DNA of 64,000 nucleotides, taken from Mariprofundus sp. UBA1536. GTDB taxonomy: Bacteria > Pseudomonadota > Zetaproteobacteria > Mariprofundales > Mariprofundaceae. The DNA lies in the NCBI GenBank assembly GCA_002323245.1, contig DCPU01000005.1, forward strand, positions 87,950 to 151,949, given 5' to 3'. Shown here piece by piece: positions 1 through 8,171 of the stretch (its first letter is position 1; the number at the start of each line of letters is the position of its first letter). Under the pieces are notes generated by a model that did no database searches, was not told where the DNA came from, and was given only the letters and a program-made list of their open reading frames with translations. The position numbers and the translations under genes are program-made.

Positions 1-567
1 CTTTGTAGTGACCCAACGGGTAGGGAAGAAGCGATAAAGCACATGATGCTTGGGTAGTTCTGCATACTCTGTAATCAATAAGGTGCCGTTGGGCGCCAAT
101 ACGCGAATGGCTTCGGATAAAGTATGCGCTCTGGCTTCGGGCGGCATTTCATGCAGCAAAAAGAATAAAACCACCGTTGAAAACACATCCGATTGATAAC
201 CCAAATGTTCAGCATTCATGCGCGTATTTAATAATTCGTGCTCCGAATTTTTTTTGCTATTGGCGAGCGCAAGTTGCACTGGGGAAATATCGGTGATGTG
301 TAAGGGCGTAGGCGAGATGGCATGGATAAGGTTGGGTGTAAGTTTGCCGTATACACAGGTAAGTTGTAACACACGGTGATGGTCAGTTTTGGCCAATTCG
401 GCCATGGTTTGCTGCATGAGTTTATTGTATTGACCAAACAAAATGGCGTTGATGATGGGTTGATGGTCAAAAAACCAAGCGGAGCGTTTCCAAAGGTATG
501 CCCACCAATAATAACGCGCCAAATAATCGGGCGTGCTTTTTAGGAAGTGTTTGTAAATTTTAAACAC
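1..567 (-). CDS. rquA: Rhodoquinone biosynthesis methyltransferase-like protein RquA, 3' end cut by window edge
   Basis: 189 codons are visible, reading from a GTG at 567 that overlaps the queA stop; the C-terminus lies beyond base 1. The N-terminus carries a YWWAYLW stretch followed by ILFGQYNKL, then LTCVYGKLTP, where a normal methyltransferase has its glycine-rich SAM loop, and later VVLFFLLHEMPPE. That combination is what I know from RquA, the enzyme that converts ubiquinone to rhodoquinone, rather than from UbiE or UbiG. Rhodoquinone is a low-potential quinone used with fumarate reductase. The gene is translationally close to queA but unrelated in function. No in-frame ATG is seen upstream, so GTG is the likely start; the Shine-Dalgarno match is weak. 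Family assignment is from remembered motifs. Confidence 0.8.
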   Translation of the reverse strand, partial: MFKIYKHFLKSTPDYLARYYWWAYLWKRSAWFFDHQPIINAILFGQYNKLMQQTMAELAKTDHHRVLQLTCVYGKLTPNLIHAISPTPLHITDISPVQLALANSKKNSEHELLNTRMNAEHLGYQSDVFSTVVLFFLLHEMPPEARAHTLSEAIRVLAPNGTLLITEYAELPKHHVLYRFFPTRWVTTK

Positions 568-1615
568 GGTTTGTGTTGGCCTGTTTGAGTGCAGGAATGA
601 ACATGGCGTCGCCATAGGAATAAAACCGATATTGGTGAGCGATGGCATGCTGATAAGCAGCAAGCATTTCTTCTTTGCCGGCTGCGGCGCTGGCGAGCAT
701 CAACAATGTTGATTTGGGCAGATGAAAGTTTGTAAATAAAGCATCAATGATGTTAAAGGTGTAACCGGGTGTAATGAAAATATCGGTGCGCCCAGTGCCT
801 GCGATAAGTTTTCCGCTTTGGCCAGCAGCTTCTAGCGTGCGCAAACTGGTGGTGCCTACGGCTACAATGCGCTGACCATTGGCTTTGGCTGCGTTGATCG
901 AGTCGGCTGCTTCTTGTGAAATGATATAGGCTTCTTCATGCATGATATGCGTGGCGACATCTTCAACCTGAACTGGCTGAAAAGTGCCTGGGCCAACGTG
1001 CAGGGTGACATGGACAAAGGTGGCGCCAGTGTCTGTCATGGCTTGCATCAATTCGGGTGTGAAGTGCAGACCAGCGGTGGGCGCAGCTACAGCGCCTTTG
1101 TGTGCAGCGAATACGGTTTGGTAGCGTTGTTTGTCAGCTTCAGAGTCAGGGCGATTAATGTATGGCGGCAAAGGCATATGCCCGCATGCTTCAATAGCTT
1201 GGCCGACATCTTGTAGCGGATGTGTGGAGTGCAAACGCACTTCAATGTTTTTGCCTTCTCTGGCCAACACTTCTGCTGTGAAGGTTTCGGAGAATTGCAC
1301 GATAGTGCCGACTTGAATGGGTTTGTTGGCTTTGCCCCAAGCTGCCCAGACATGGTCTTCGCCCAGCGGCTCCAGCAGCAATACTTCTACCTTGCCTCCG
1401 CTTTGTTTTTGCCCAATCAAACGAGCAGGAATTACCTTGGTATCATTGACCACCCAGATATCACCGGGTTGCACCAACGATGGTAAATCGGTAACCAAAC
1501 GATCGGATAAGCTGTTTCGCGCCACGCATAAAAGCTTAGCGCCATCGCGGTGAGGCAATGGCGCTTTGGCAATCAGCGACTCTGGAAGTTCAAAGTCGAA
1601 ATCAGAAACGAGCAT
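560..1615 (-). CDS. queA: tRNA preQ1(34) S-adenosylmethionine ribosyltransferase-isomerase QueA
   Basis: This 351-residue protein matches QueA in length and from its first residues (MLVSDFDFELPESLIAKAPL). It also has the conserved VVNDTKVIPARL segment and the GAVAAPTAGLHFT block. QueA transfers and isomerises the ribosyl part of SAM onto 7-aminomethyl-7-deazaguanine in tRNA to give epoxyqueuosine, the penultimate step of queuosine synthesis. It lies 20 bases downstream of rpiA on the same strand and its last codons overlap the start of rquA, so the three probably share a transcript. No clear Shine-Dalgarno precedes its ATG, which fits coupling to the upstream gene. No tgt is present in the window. 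Confidence 0.96.
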   Translation of the reverse strand: MLVSDFDFELPESLIAKAPLPHRDGAKLLCVARNSLSDRLVTDLPSLVQPGDIWVVNDTKVIPARLIGQKQSGGKVEVLLLEPLGEDHVWAAWGKANKPIQVGTIVQFSETFTAEVLAREGKNIEVRLHSTHPLQDVGQAIEACGHMPLPPYINRPDSEADKQRYQTVFAAHKGAVAAPTAGLHFTPELMQAMTDTGATFVHVTLHVGPGTFQPVQVEDVATHIMHEEAYIISQEAADSINAAKANGQRIVAVGTTSLRTLEAAGQSGKLIAGTGRTDIFITPGYTFNIIDALFTNFHLPKSTLLMLASAAAGKEEMLAAYQHAIAHQYRFYSYGDAMFIPALKQANTNRV

Positions 1616-1635
1616 GAATACAGCAGTTTGTCTGT

Positions 1636-2304
1636 TTAGGCGATGGTGACCACACCAGTGGGGGTGCCCATTAAAATTACATCAGCGCCTTGGAATGAAA
1701 ACACGCCGTTGGTCACTACACCTGGCACATGGTTCAATGCTTCTTCGAGACCACGAGCGTCGGTGATTTTAAGGCCAACTACATCAATAATGATATTGCC
1801 GTTATCGGTGGTGAAACCTTCACGCACTTGTGGTGTGCCACCATGTGATTTGGCAATGCCCATCACCAGCTCACGCGCCATAGGGATTACTTCAATTGGC
1901 AATGGGAAAGCGCCTAGTACGTCCACTTGTTTGCTTTCGTCCACAATGCAGACGAATTTTGCAGAACCAGCAGCCACGATTTTCTCGCGCGTTAAAGCGC
2001 CGCCGCCGCCTTTGATGAGGTTTTTGCCGCCATCAAACTCATCAGCGCCATCAATATATACAGAGAGTTGCCCCACTTGAGCGAGTGCATCATTGAATTC
2101 AAATACAGGGATACCATGGCTTCTCAGGCGCTCAGCTGTGGCTTCAGAGCTGGCAACTGTACCTTTGATTTTGTCTTTGATGGTAGCCAGCGCATCAATA
2201 AATTTATTGGCAGTAGAGCCAGTGCCCACGCCCACGATGGAGCCTTCAACCACATATTCCAGCGCTGCTGCTGCTACTTTTTCTTTCATTTCATCTTGTG
2301 TCAT
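1636..2304 (-). CDS. rpiA: Ribose-5-phosphate isomerase A
   Basis: RpiA interconverts ribose 5-phosphate and ribulose 5-phosphate in the pentose phosphate pathway. The N-terminal phosphate loop [15 protein letters not shown] is present, followed by IDGADEFD and [15 protein letters not shown], which carry the catalytic Asp and Lys of the family. At 222 residues it is of normal size (E. coli 219). I place the start at the ATG at 2304 and not the TTG one codon earlier, because a GGGAG ribosome binding site sits seven bases upstream of the ATG. It is the first gene of the leftward rpiA-queA-rquA group and has a plausible promoter at 2339-2367. Confidence 0.96.
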   Translation of the reverse strand: MTQDEMKEKVAAAALEYVVEGSIVGVGTGSTANKFIDALATIKDKIKGTVASSEATAERLRSHGIPVFEFNDALAQVGQLSVYIDGADEFDGGKNLIKGGGGALTREKIVAAGSAKFVCIVDESKQVDVLGAFPLPIEVIPMARELVMGIAKSHGGTPQVREGFTTDNGNIIIDVVGLKITDARGLEEALNHVPGVVTNGVFSFQGADVILMGTPTGVVTIA

Positions 2305-2338
2305 CAACCCTCTCCCTGTGTGCTTGTTCTACTTATAA

Positions 2339-2367
2339 ATAATATGGAGGCGCAGCTTACTTGAAAA
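2339..2367 (-). promoter_or_regulatory. Candidate sigma-70 promoter for rpiA-queA-rquA
   Basis: Read on the minus strand, TTTTCA (2367-2362) and TATTAT (2344-2339) are separated by 17 bases, 35 bases ahead of the rpiA ATG. The -10 is one mismatch from consensus and the -35 is two mismatches away. This is a by-eye match only. Confidence 0.4.
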
Positions 2368-2548
2368 TTATGGAATCACCAATTTGTGATGTCGTTTGAG
2401 TAAGATCTCCTTTTTTGTAGTTGATAAATTTTCACTTCATTTATTGGTGATGAAGAATATAGGCAATTTAGTTGGCCTTTTGCTCTGGCGTTTTTGTATT
2501 TTGTGTGCATCTATAGCCCATATGGGGTATGTACATTTTTGGTGGGTG

Positions 2549-2579
2549 AATAAACTCCGCTTTTTAAAAGGAGTTTATT
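2549..2579 (+). promoter_or_regulatory. Perfect hairpin that sequesters the ribosome binding site of the 2580 lipoprotein
   Basis: AATAAACTCC (2549-2558) and GGAGTTTATT (2570-2579) form a perfect 10-bp inverted repeat with an 11-base loop. The right arm contains the GGAG Shine-Dalgarno and ends on the base before the ATG at 2580. In mRNA the ribosome binding site would be fully base-paired, as in RNA thermometers and other translational switches. No U-run follows, so it is not a terminator. The 2308-2548 stretch upstream is AT-rich leader with no convincing gene. Confidence 0.7.
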
Positions 2580-3080
2580 ATGAAAATATTCACTACCACT
2601 GTTGTATTTGCGTGTTTAGGAGTCTTGTCTGCTTGTGGAGGTGGCGGAGGCTCTAGTGCTACTGGCGCTGCAGGCTCTCTCCGCTCAATGGATCTTGTGA
2701 TTAGTACATCCGGAGCTTCTACTTTGGTGACTATGTGCGGGGCTACGTTCAATCCCGCTGTTGGTCCTGCGCCAGTTTGTGGTGGGGCAGAAGGGTCGAT
2801 GTCCGAAATTTCAGGTATACAAACCTATTCTTGGGGGAATGGTGACCCTTTAGTTAAATCAGGCGCGCGTTCGAATCTTTTGGCAAGTGGGACTTACAAC
2901 ATAACCTTCCAGTTGGTGGGCGTAGGTTCTGCGACAACCAATCCGCCTTTAGTTGCATTGGAAAATGTAACAATGAATGGTGATGGCACCATAGGTACTA
3001 GCTCTACTTCCCCAACAAATCCTGGGATATATTTGAATGCAATCGGGGCAACTGGAACTAAGACAATAGTTTTACAGTGA
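2580..3080 (+). CDS. Small lipoprotein with the same Cys-containing module as the next gene
   Basis: A 166-residue protein with a short hydrophobic signal peptide ending in a lipobox (LSAC), followed by a glycine-rich spacer (CGGGGGSS), so it should be lipid-anchored at Cys19. The mature part is Ser/Thr/Gly-rich and predicted beta-rich. Around residues 51-64 it has VTMCGATFNPAVGP, a motif repeated almost exactly near the C-terminus of the next protein (VTMCGATFDPSIGP). The two genes therefore share a domain of about 110 residues. I do not recognise the domain and assign no function. Expression is probably controlled by the hairpin that covers its ribosome binding site. Confidence 0.75.
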   Translation: MKIFTTTVVFACLGVLSACGGGGGSSATGAAGSLRSMDLVISTSGASTLVTMCGATFNPAVGPAPVCGGAEGSMSEISGIQTYSWGNGDPLVKSGARSNLLASGTYNITFQLVGVGSATTNPPLVALENVTMNGDGTIGTSSTSPTNPGIYLNAIGATGTKTIVLQ

Positions 3081-3216
3081 GCTTTAAATCGCTATTTAGA
3101 ACTAGGGGGCTTTGGGGGATAAGTGTCTTTCCTTTTTGACCCGCAAATTTTCTGCATTTGGGTTCTATGCAGGGCTAATTTAAGGTGATGGTGATATCGT
3201 TTTTTTTGGAGGGGTT

Positions 3217-5055
3217 ATGAGTAAGCATGAAGTTTTAACATTGATATGTATGTTAATTCTGTCTTCATGTAGTAGTGGGGGGAGTAATACTGCGACAGAT
3301 ACTCAGGTAAGTGACATCGGAGTTGGCGGTCTGGCAAGTAAGGGGCCGATTTCGAATGCTTCAGTCAATATCTACAATGTCACCGGGGTAGGGGCTCAAG
3401 GTGCGTTAATTGCCGGTCCGTTTATAACTGATACATACGGAAATTGGATGGGGGCAATACCCGCAAATTCTCCTGAGCCTTATATGGTAGTGGTGAGCGG
3501 CGGCTCTTACATTGATGAAGCTACGCTAGCTGCAGTGCAGAATGGGAGTTTAGCAACGATTGTTAACTCAAAGGCACAGGTATCTATACCGGTTACGCCT
3601 ATTACCGACGCGCTTGTAAAGGCAGTTGCATCCGATATTTACGCAAATCCTACCCATACGGTTGCAAGTGCAGTAACTGCAGCTTCTGCTGCATTTTCAA
3701 GCGCATTTGGTTTCGATCCCACCACTGTTATGCCCGCCGATCCACTTAGTCCAACTATTAATGCCACTCCCAATGCTAAAGCCTATGCAGCAGTTCTTGG
3801 AGGTATCAGTTCACTCTTGCAGGATCCTTCACTCACAGCGTTTAACGGTGTGGCTGCTGCAGATTTGGTAAATGCATTATCTGCCGACATAAGTGACTTG
3901 CAGTTGGATGGTTATGCATTCGGAGCATCGGTTTCAGTGGCAAACATCAATGCCGCGCTTCCGACGTTAAGTCCAGGCACTTTGAATGCATTGAGTACCG
4001 CAACAACTGCATTTGCCAGTGTAAATCCATCATTAGGAGTGACGACAACTCCGGCTGTGACGAAAGCTCCTGTAGGAGGAGGGACGGTGTATCTCGACCG
4101 CTATTCTGTTGATTTTGGTGGTCAAGTTTCTTGTTACCGGGGGATAAGTAAAAATTCCCTTGGTGAACCAGTAATGGGAACTGCTGGAACTGCGGGGTAC
4201 GTTTTTAGGACTTACTTTACTTGCAATGGTACAAATGTTGCCCAGTTAGCAAGCATGACGCTCACTGTGGATGGGGCGGATCAAACAGCAATGGTTGGTA
4301 AATTTTCTTCTCAATCTTTCCGTGACGAGTACTGGGTTGATGGGCCAATAGTAAGTAAACTCAACGTATTTGTGCCTGCTGGAGGAGCTGCACCTGCAAA
4401 TGCAGTTTATTTTAGTCCGGGTCCTGCTTGGGGCGTTGTGCACACATACCAGATAACACTTCATGCTCCAGGTGGTTCATATATTGTCGATAGTGGTGAG
4501 TATGGTGTTACGTTGGATGGTAAAAATTGTTATTGGTCTAGAGGCGGCACTAAACTTAAACCTTCCGAAGTTGCAGCAATTGCGGCAGGCGGATCAATTG
4601 GGGTGGCAGGCAACTCTCTATCCCTTCTTGCGGTCACTTCAGATGTGACGGTTACAATGTGCGGGGCTACATTTGACCCATCTATTGGTCCATATCCGGT
4701 TTGCTTCGGCATAGTGCCTAAACCAACTTTAGCAGGTTCCTCTCAAATGGAGTGGGTTGGAATTCCCGCTGGAAGCGTTCTTAATGTGAGTGAAACAGTG
4801 GCTCGATTTAGTATGTTTCCTCCAGCTCCTATCGAAGCGTTCCATGATGTACTACTTGCTGCTAAGGGCCAGACAGTTTCAGCAGTAGTCAACTCGACGA
4901 TTCAAGATAGTAGCGTAGTTAGTTTCGGGGGAACAGGGGTGCTACCGTTTATCTATAATCCGCTAGTAGCACCTATGCCGGGTCTTGTTCTAGTATCTTG
5001 GGCCGGCACAAGCAATGTGCTTGGTGCAACAAGCACAGCAACTATTAGCTGGTAG
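3217..5055 (+). CDS. Large secreted lipoprotein, carboxypeptidase-regulatory-like N-terminus, unknown function
   Basis: 612 residues with a lipobox (LSSC, Cys at about 18). After a Ser/Gly linker, residues 30-100 read like a beta-sandwich 'carrier' fold (ASKGPISNASVNIYNV, later DTYGNWMG), as in surface lipoproteins. Residues 110-260 are helical and Ala-rich, with DPTTVMPADPLSP. The C-terminal third is beta-rich with scattered Cys residues and ends in a copy of the module found in the 2580 protein (VTMCGATFDPSIGP at about residue 480). A strong ribosome binding site (GGAGGGG) precedes the ATG. Low complexity and lack of homologs that I can recall suggest an accessory, fast-evolving surface protein; function unknown. 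Confidence 0.75.
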   Translation: MSKHEVLTLICMLILSSCSSGGSNTATDTQVSDIGVGGLASKGPISNASVNIYNVTGVGAQGALIAGPFITDTYGNWMGAIPANSPEPYMVVVSGGSYIDEATLAAVQNGSLATIVNSKAQVSIPVTPITDALVKAVASDIYANPTHTVASAVTAASAAFSSAFGFDPTTVMPADPLSPTINATPNAKAYAAVLGGISSLLQDPSLTAFNGVAAADLVNALSADISDLQLDGYAFGASVSVANINAALPTLSPGTLNALSTATTAFASVNPSLGVTTTPAVTKAPVGGGTVYLDRYSVDFGGQVSCYRGISKNSLGEPVMGTAGTAGYVFRTYFTCNGTNVAQLASMTLTVDGADQTAMVGKFSSQSFRDEYWVDGPIVSKLNVFVPAGGAAPANAVYFSPGPAWGVVHTYQITLHAPGGSYIVDSGEYGVTLDGKNCYWSRGGTKLKPSEVAAIAAGGSIGVAGNSLSLLAVTSDVTVTMCGATFDPSIGPYPVCFGIVPKPTLAGSSQMEWVGIPAGSVLNVSETVARFSMFPPAPIEAFHDVLLAAKGQTVSAVVNSTIQDSSVVSFGGTGVLPFIYNPLVAPMPGLVLVSWAGTSNVLGATSTATISW

Positions 5056-5215
5056 TAGACTTTTTTAGAGGTTCTCGCATCGGGAAGATAGTGCGTAATT
5101 TGAATTAAGAGTTAAAAGAGTCAGGTATAGTAGTTTTTCATTTGTTAATGCTTGCGTAATGAATAGATAGGCATTGTGACGGCGTGTTTCTTTGTAGTAA
5201 GTGGAAAGGTCGTCT

Positions 5216-5662
5216 ATGAAGTTTTTTGAAATACTGGTGGTCACAGCAGAAACAGAAATCTTTTGCGGCATGGTTACAAAGGTTGTTGTTGGCACGCAAG
5301 GTGGGGAATTGGGTATTTATGCCGGCCATGCGCCGCTGCTGGCTATATTGCGCCCTGGTTCATTACGGGTTGAACGGCGTAAGGATAGGCGGGGTAGCGC
5401 TGAGCGTTGTCTTGAAGTCGTGGTTCATGGTGGTTTTATCGAGGTGCAACCCAATCGTGTTATTGTATTGGCGGATGCTATAGAGCGAGCTGCCGACCTT
5501 GACGTCGCTAAGACGGCACAGGCAGTTAAGCTGGCGAAATCAATGCTTTCAAGCTCTAAAGATTCGCAAGTTGATTTGGCAATGGCTACGCTTGAGTTGG
5601 AACTCGCCAGATATCATGTGGCTTGCCGAGGCAAGGGTATTATGCCGAGTCTAAAGTTTTAA
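5216..5662 (+). CDS. atpC: F-type ATP synthase epsilon subunit, isolated from the other subunits
   Basis: The N-terminal beta-sandwich of epsilon is clear: ILVVTAETEIFCGMV, then GELGIYAGHAPLLAILRPG, followed by VVVHGGFIEVQPNRVIVLAD. The C-terminal 50 residues form the expected helical hairpin (DLAMATLELELARY). At 148 residues it is of normal size. I choose the ATG at 5216, preceded by GAAAGG with six bases spacing, over an upstream GTG at 5201. Epsilon couples rotation to catalysis in F1 and can inhibit ATP hydrolysis. Unusually, no other ATP synthase gene is near: the upstream neighbours are lipoproteins and the downstream one is a DUF971 protein. It may be the relocated only copy or a second copy. 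Confidence 0.85.
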   Translation: MKFFEILVVTAETEIFCGMVTKVVVGTQGGELGIYAGHAPLLAILRPGSLRVERRKDRRGSAERCLEVVVHGGFIEVQPNRVIVLADAIERAADLDVAKTAQAVKLAKSMLSSSKDSQVDLAMATLELELARYHVACRGKGIMPSLKF

Positions 5663-5692
5663 AGCTGATCGTACTTATTTTCAGGAGAAAAT

Positions 5693-5992
5693 ATGACTCA
5701 AGTTGGCTCTACGCCGATTGCTATTCGTAATATGTTGAAAACTGGGATTGTGGAAATCGATTGGGACGATGGGCATAAGAATGAATTCACCCATGATTTT
5801 CTGCGCGTGCATTGCCCTTGTGCCGATTGCGTGGGGCATACACCAGCGCAGGCCAAGGTGATTGTGGGCAAGGAAAATGTGCGCGCCACTTTGATTGAGC
5901 AGGTGGGCAATTATGCGATTCGCATTGCTTTTGATGATGGGCATGATACCGGCATTTATACTTTCGACCGCCTGTATGCAGGTATGCTCTAA
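5693..5992 (+). CDS. DUF971 / gamma-butyrobetaine hydroxylase-like N-terminal domain protein
   Basis: A 99-residue single-domain protein of the DUF971 family. It shows the usual GIVEIDWDDGH opening, the HDFLRVHCPCADC cysteine cluster, and the ending VGNYAIRIAFDDGHDTGIY followed by FDRLYAG. The domain is the N-terminal, metal-binding-type part of gamma-butyrobetaine hydroxylase and is often found free in bacteria, sometimes linked to iron-sulfur assembly through the Mrp/ApbC family; the stand-alone protein has no proven role that I know. AGGAG at 5683-5687 gives a good start. It follows atpC by 30 bases and is likely cotranscribed. Confidence 0.85.
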   Translation: MTQVGSTPIAIRNMLKTGIVEIDWDDGHKNEFTHDFLRVHCPCADCVGHTPAQAKVIVGKENVRATLIEQVGNYAIRIAFDDGHDTGIYTFDRLYAGML

Positions 5993-6078
5993 ATATAGTT
6001 TTTATGATTTAAGGTGGGATTCGATAGGTGTTGGAGGGTGAATTGTCGCGACTTGATGTCTGGTGTTCATCAAGGTGT

Positions 6079-6106
6079 TTGACATTGCTAAACTGTTTCC
6101 TACAAT
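6079..6106 (+). promoter_or_regulatory. Sigma-70 promoter for rplM-rpsI
   Basis: TTGACA (6079-6084) and TACAAT (6101-6106) are separated by 16 bases, about 90 bases upstream of the rplM start. The -35 is perfect and the -10 has one mismatch. The resulting leader of about 85 bases could host ribosomal-protein feedback control, but I cannot identify a specific structure. Confidence 0.65.
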
Positions 6107-6197
6107 GCGCGACCCGTTCGGCAGTTAGGTTTGATTTTCTGCTGGACATGAATTGAAGTTTTTTTGGCCTTTAGGGCTGAAAGTGGAGAAACCGAAC

Positions 6198-6629
6198 ATG
6201 CGTACTTGGACTGTTCGCCCTGGCGACATTAACCCGAAGTGGTATATTGTAGATGCTCAAGATTTTATTCTTGGTCGCCTATCAACTGAAGTTGCTCGCG
6301 TTTTGCGCGGCAAACATAACCCTATGTATACGCCACATGCAGACTGCGGCGATCACGTTATTGTAATCAATGCTGACAAAGTAAAAGTTACTGGTAAAAA
6401 AGAAGCGCAAAAAATCTACTATCGTCACTCACGTTTCGCTGGTGGTTTGAAAAGCATCACGTTGGAAAAACAACGTGAACGTTTCCCTGAGCGTATCGTA
6501 GAATTGGCAATTAAAGGCATGATGCCAAAAGGCCCATTGGGTCGCAAAATGCTTCTTAAATTGAAAGTATATGCTGGTAGTGAGCACCCACATGCGGCGC
6601 AAACTCCTGAAACATTGAAAATAAACTAA
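6198..6629 (+). CDS. rplM: 50S ribosomal protein L13
   Basis: L13 is an early assembly protein of the large subunit. Starting at the ATG at 6198 gives 143 residues (E. coli 142), beginning [20 protein letters not shown], with [15 protein letters not shown] and the [13 protein letters not shown] segment typical of L13. An in-frame ATG 45 bases upstream would add an atypical extension and is rejected; GGAG lies just ahead of the chosen start. It is followed 22 bases later by rpsI, the usual L13-S9 pair. Confidence 0.97.
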   Translation: MRTWTVRPGDINPKWYIVDAQDFILGRLSTEVARVLRGKHNPMYTPHADCGDHVIVINADKVKVTGKKEAQKIYYRHSRFAGGLKSITLEKQRERFPERIVELAIKGMMPKGPLGRKMLLKLKVYAGSEHPHAAQTPETLKIN

Positions 6630-6651
6630 GAATAAAGAATAGGTAAAGAAG

Positions 6652-7044
6652 ATGGCTGAAGATCTATATCGCGGAACAGGACGACGTAAGCGCAGTATCG
6701 CTCGCGTCATGTTGAAATCAGGAAGCGGACAAATTAGCGTGAATGGTCGCGATGCAGAGAATTATTTCCCCATCGAAATTATTCGTCAGCAAGCTCTATT
6801 GCCATTGTCAGTTGTTGGTTTGGCTGATCGCTTGGACATTCGTGTGACTGTGCACGGTGGTGGCGTATCTGGACAAGCTGGTGCGATTCGTCATGGTATC
6901 TCTCGCGCATTGCTTGAGTATGATGGTGGCCTTCGCCCACAATTGAAAGAAAAAGGATTCTTGACGCGTGATGCACGTGTTGTTGAACGTAAGAAGTACG
7001 GCTTGAAAAAAGCTCGTCGTGCGCCACAGTTCTCAAAACGTTAA
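6652..7044 (+). CDS. rpsI: 30S ribosomal protein S9
   Basis: 130 residues, the normal S9 length. The N-terminal [14 protein letters not shown], the central [21 protein letters not shown] and the basic C-terminal tail ending in FSKR are diagnostic; the tail reaches the decoding centre and touches P-site tRNA. It forms a two-gene operon with rplM, with the promoter at 6079 and terminator at 7066. Confidence 0.98.
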   Translation: MAEDLYRGTGRRKRSIARVMLKSGSGQISVNGRDAENYFPIEIIRQQALLPLSVVGLADRLDIRVTVHGGGVSGQAGAIRHGISRALLEYDGGLRPQLKEKGFLTRDARVVERKKYGLKKARRAPQFSKR

Positions 7045-7065
7045 TAGCGCTTTGTACTATTTGGG

Positions 7066-7090
7066 GGGAGGGCTTAGGCTCTCCCTTTTT
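7066..7090 (+). terminator. Intrinsic terminator after rpsI
   Basis: GGGAG (7066-7070) pairs with CTCCC (7081-7085). The stem extends inward by three pairs, one of them G-U, to a TTAG loop and is followed directly by TTTTT. It sits 21 bases after the rpsI stop and closes the L13-S9 operon. Confidence 0.8.
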
Positions 7091-7131
7091 AGTTTCAGGA
7101 CGTAAGTAAAATTGCAGCATAGGGGTGATAG

Positions 7132-8163
7132 ATGGCTATCTCCGTCGCAATATTAGGGGCAACAGGTTATACAGGAGCCGAACTGATTCGGTTGTTGGAT
7201 GCTCACCCCGAATTCGAAATTGAACATTTGGCTGCCCATAGCCAAGCAGGTAAACGCGTATCTGATGTCTTACCAGGTATTGCTAGCATCAGCGCCGATA
7301 AAACACTGGCCACTTCCGATGCAGCCATTCCCGATTCTGTACAGCTTGTCTTTACAGCGCTTCCTCATGCCGCAGCCGCGCAGAGCGTGAAAGCAGCTTT
7401 GGATGCTGGTAAACGTGTTGTCGATTTAAGCGCCGATTTTCGTCATGCCAATCTACAAAACTACGAACAAGCTTATGGCTTGAAGCATCCTTTCCCCGCA
7501 GAACAAGAGCAAGCAGTCTACGGCCTTACTGAACATGCGCGTTCACAAGTGGCGGCTACGAATTTGGTGGCCAACCCTGGGTGTTATCCAACTTCAGTAT
7601 TGCTGCCCTTGATTCCTTTGCTGCAAAGTACGCTCGTGCAAGCCAAATCCATTGTGATTGACTCCAAATCAGGCACATCTGGGGCTGGTCGCTCGCCCAA
7701 GACTGAGCTGCTTTATTGTGAAATTAATGAAAGTCTGGCTGCTTATGGTTTGCCCAAACACAGGCATGCTTGGGAAATGGAAGAATGGGCAACATCTTAT
7801 GGGGCAATAGATGTTTCAGTGCGCTTTGTGCCACACATCATTCCTATGACCAGAGGTATGCTCAGCACCATTCATTTATCGGGTGAAAAAACCAGCTTAT
7901 GGCATGAGATTTTAAGCAAAGCTTATGCTAATGAGCCTTTTGTGAATGTTTTGCCCGTAGGCAAAGTACCGAATACCGGCGCTGTGAAAGGTAGTAATCG
8001 TTGTGATATTGGCATCATGCCTTTAAATGATACCGAAGCTGTGGTGGTAAGTTGTATCGATAACCTTCTCAAAGGTGCCTCGGGTCAAGCTATTCAGAAT
8101 GCTAATGTGATGTTCGGTTTTGCTGAGACGACGGGCTTGTCCGTCAACGCCAGCTGGCCTTAG
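7132..8163 (+). CDS. argC: N-acetyl-gamma-glutamyl-phosphate reductase
   Basis: ArgC reduces N-acetylglutamyl-5-phosphate to the semialdehyde with NADPH, the third step of arginine synthesis. The 343-residue protein opens with the dinucleotide-binding loop ILGATGYTGAELIRLL and has the catalytic cysteine in NPGCYPTS (Cys151). GTSGAGRSP and a His-containing HIIPMTRGM follow, as expected for type I ArgC. Normal length. It has its own spacing after the rpsI terminator and is followed within nine bases by a membrane protein gene. Confidence 0.97.
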   Translation: MAISVAILGATGYTGAELIRLLDAHPEFEIEHLAAHSQAGKRVSDVLPGIASISADKTLATSDAAIPDSVQLVFTALPHAAAAQSVKAALDAGKRVVDLSADFRHANLQNYEQAYGLKHPFPAEQEQAVYGLTEHARSQVAATNLVANPGCYPTSVLLPLIPLLQSTLVQAKSIVIDSKSGTSGAGRSPKTELLYCEINESLAAYGLPKHRHAWEMEEWATSYGAIDVSVRFVPHIIPMTRGMLSTIHLSGEKTSLWHEILSKAYANEPFVNVLPVGKVPNTGAVKGSNRCDIGIMPLNDTEAVVVSCIDNLLKGASGQAIQNANVMFGFAETTGLSVNASWP

Positions 8164-8171
8164 GTCTGTCG

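Noticed and set aside
2396..2656. 86-codon plus-strand reading frame overlapping the hairpin and the lipoprotein start
   Set aside because: It has no ribosome binding site, no recognisable composition, and overlaps a clear lipoprotein start in another frame.
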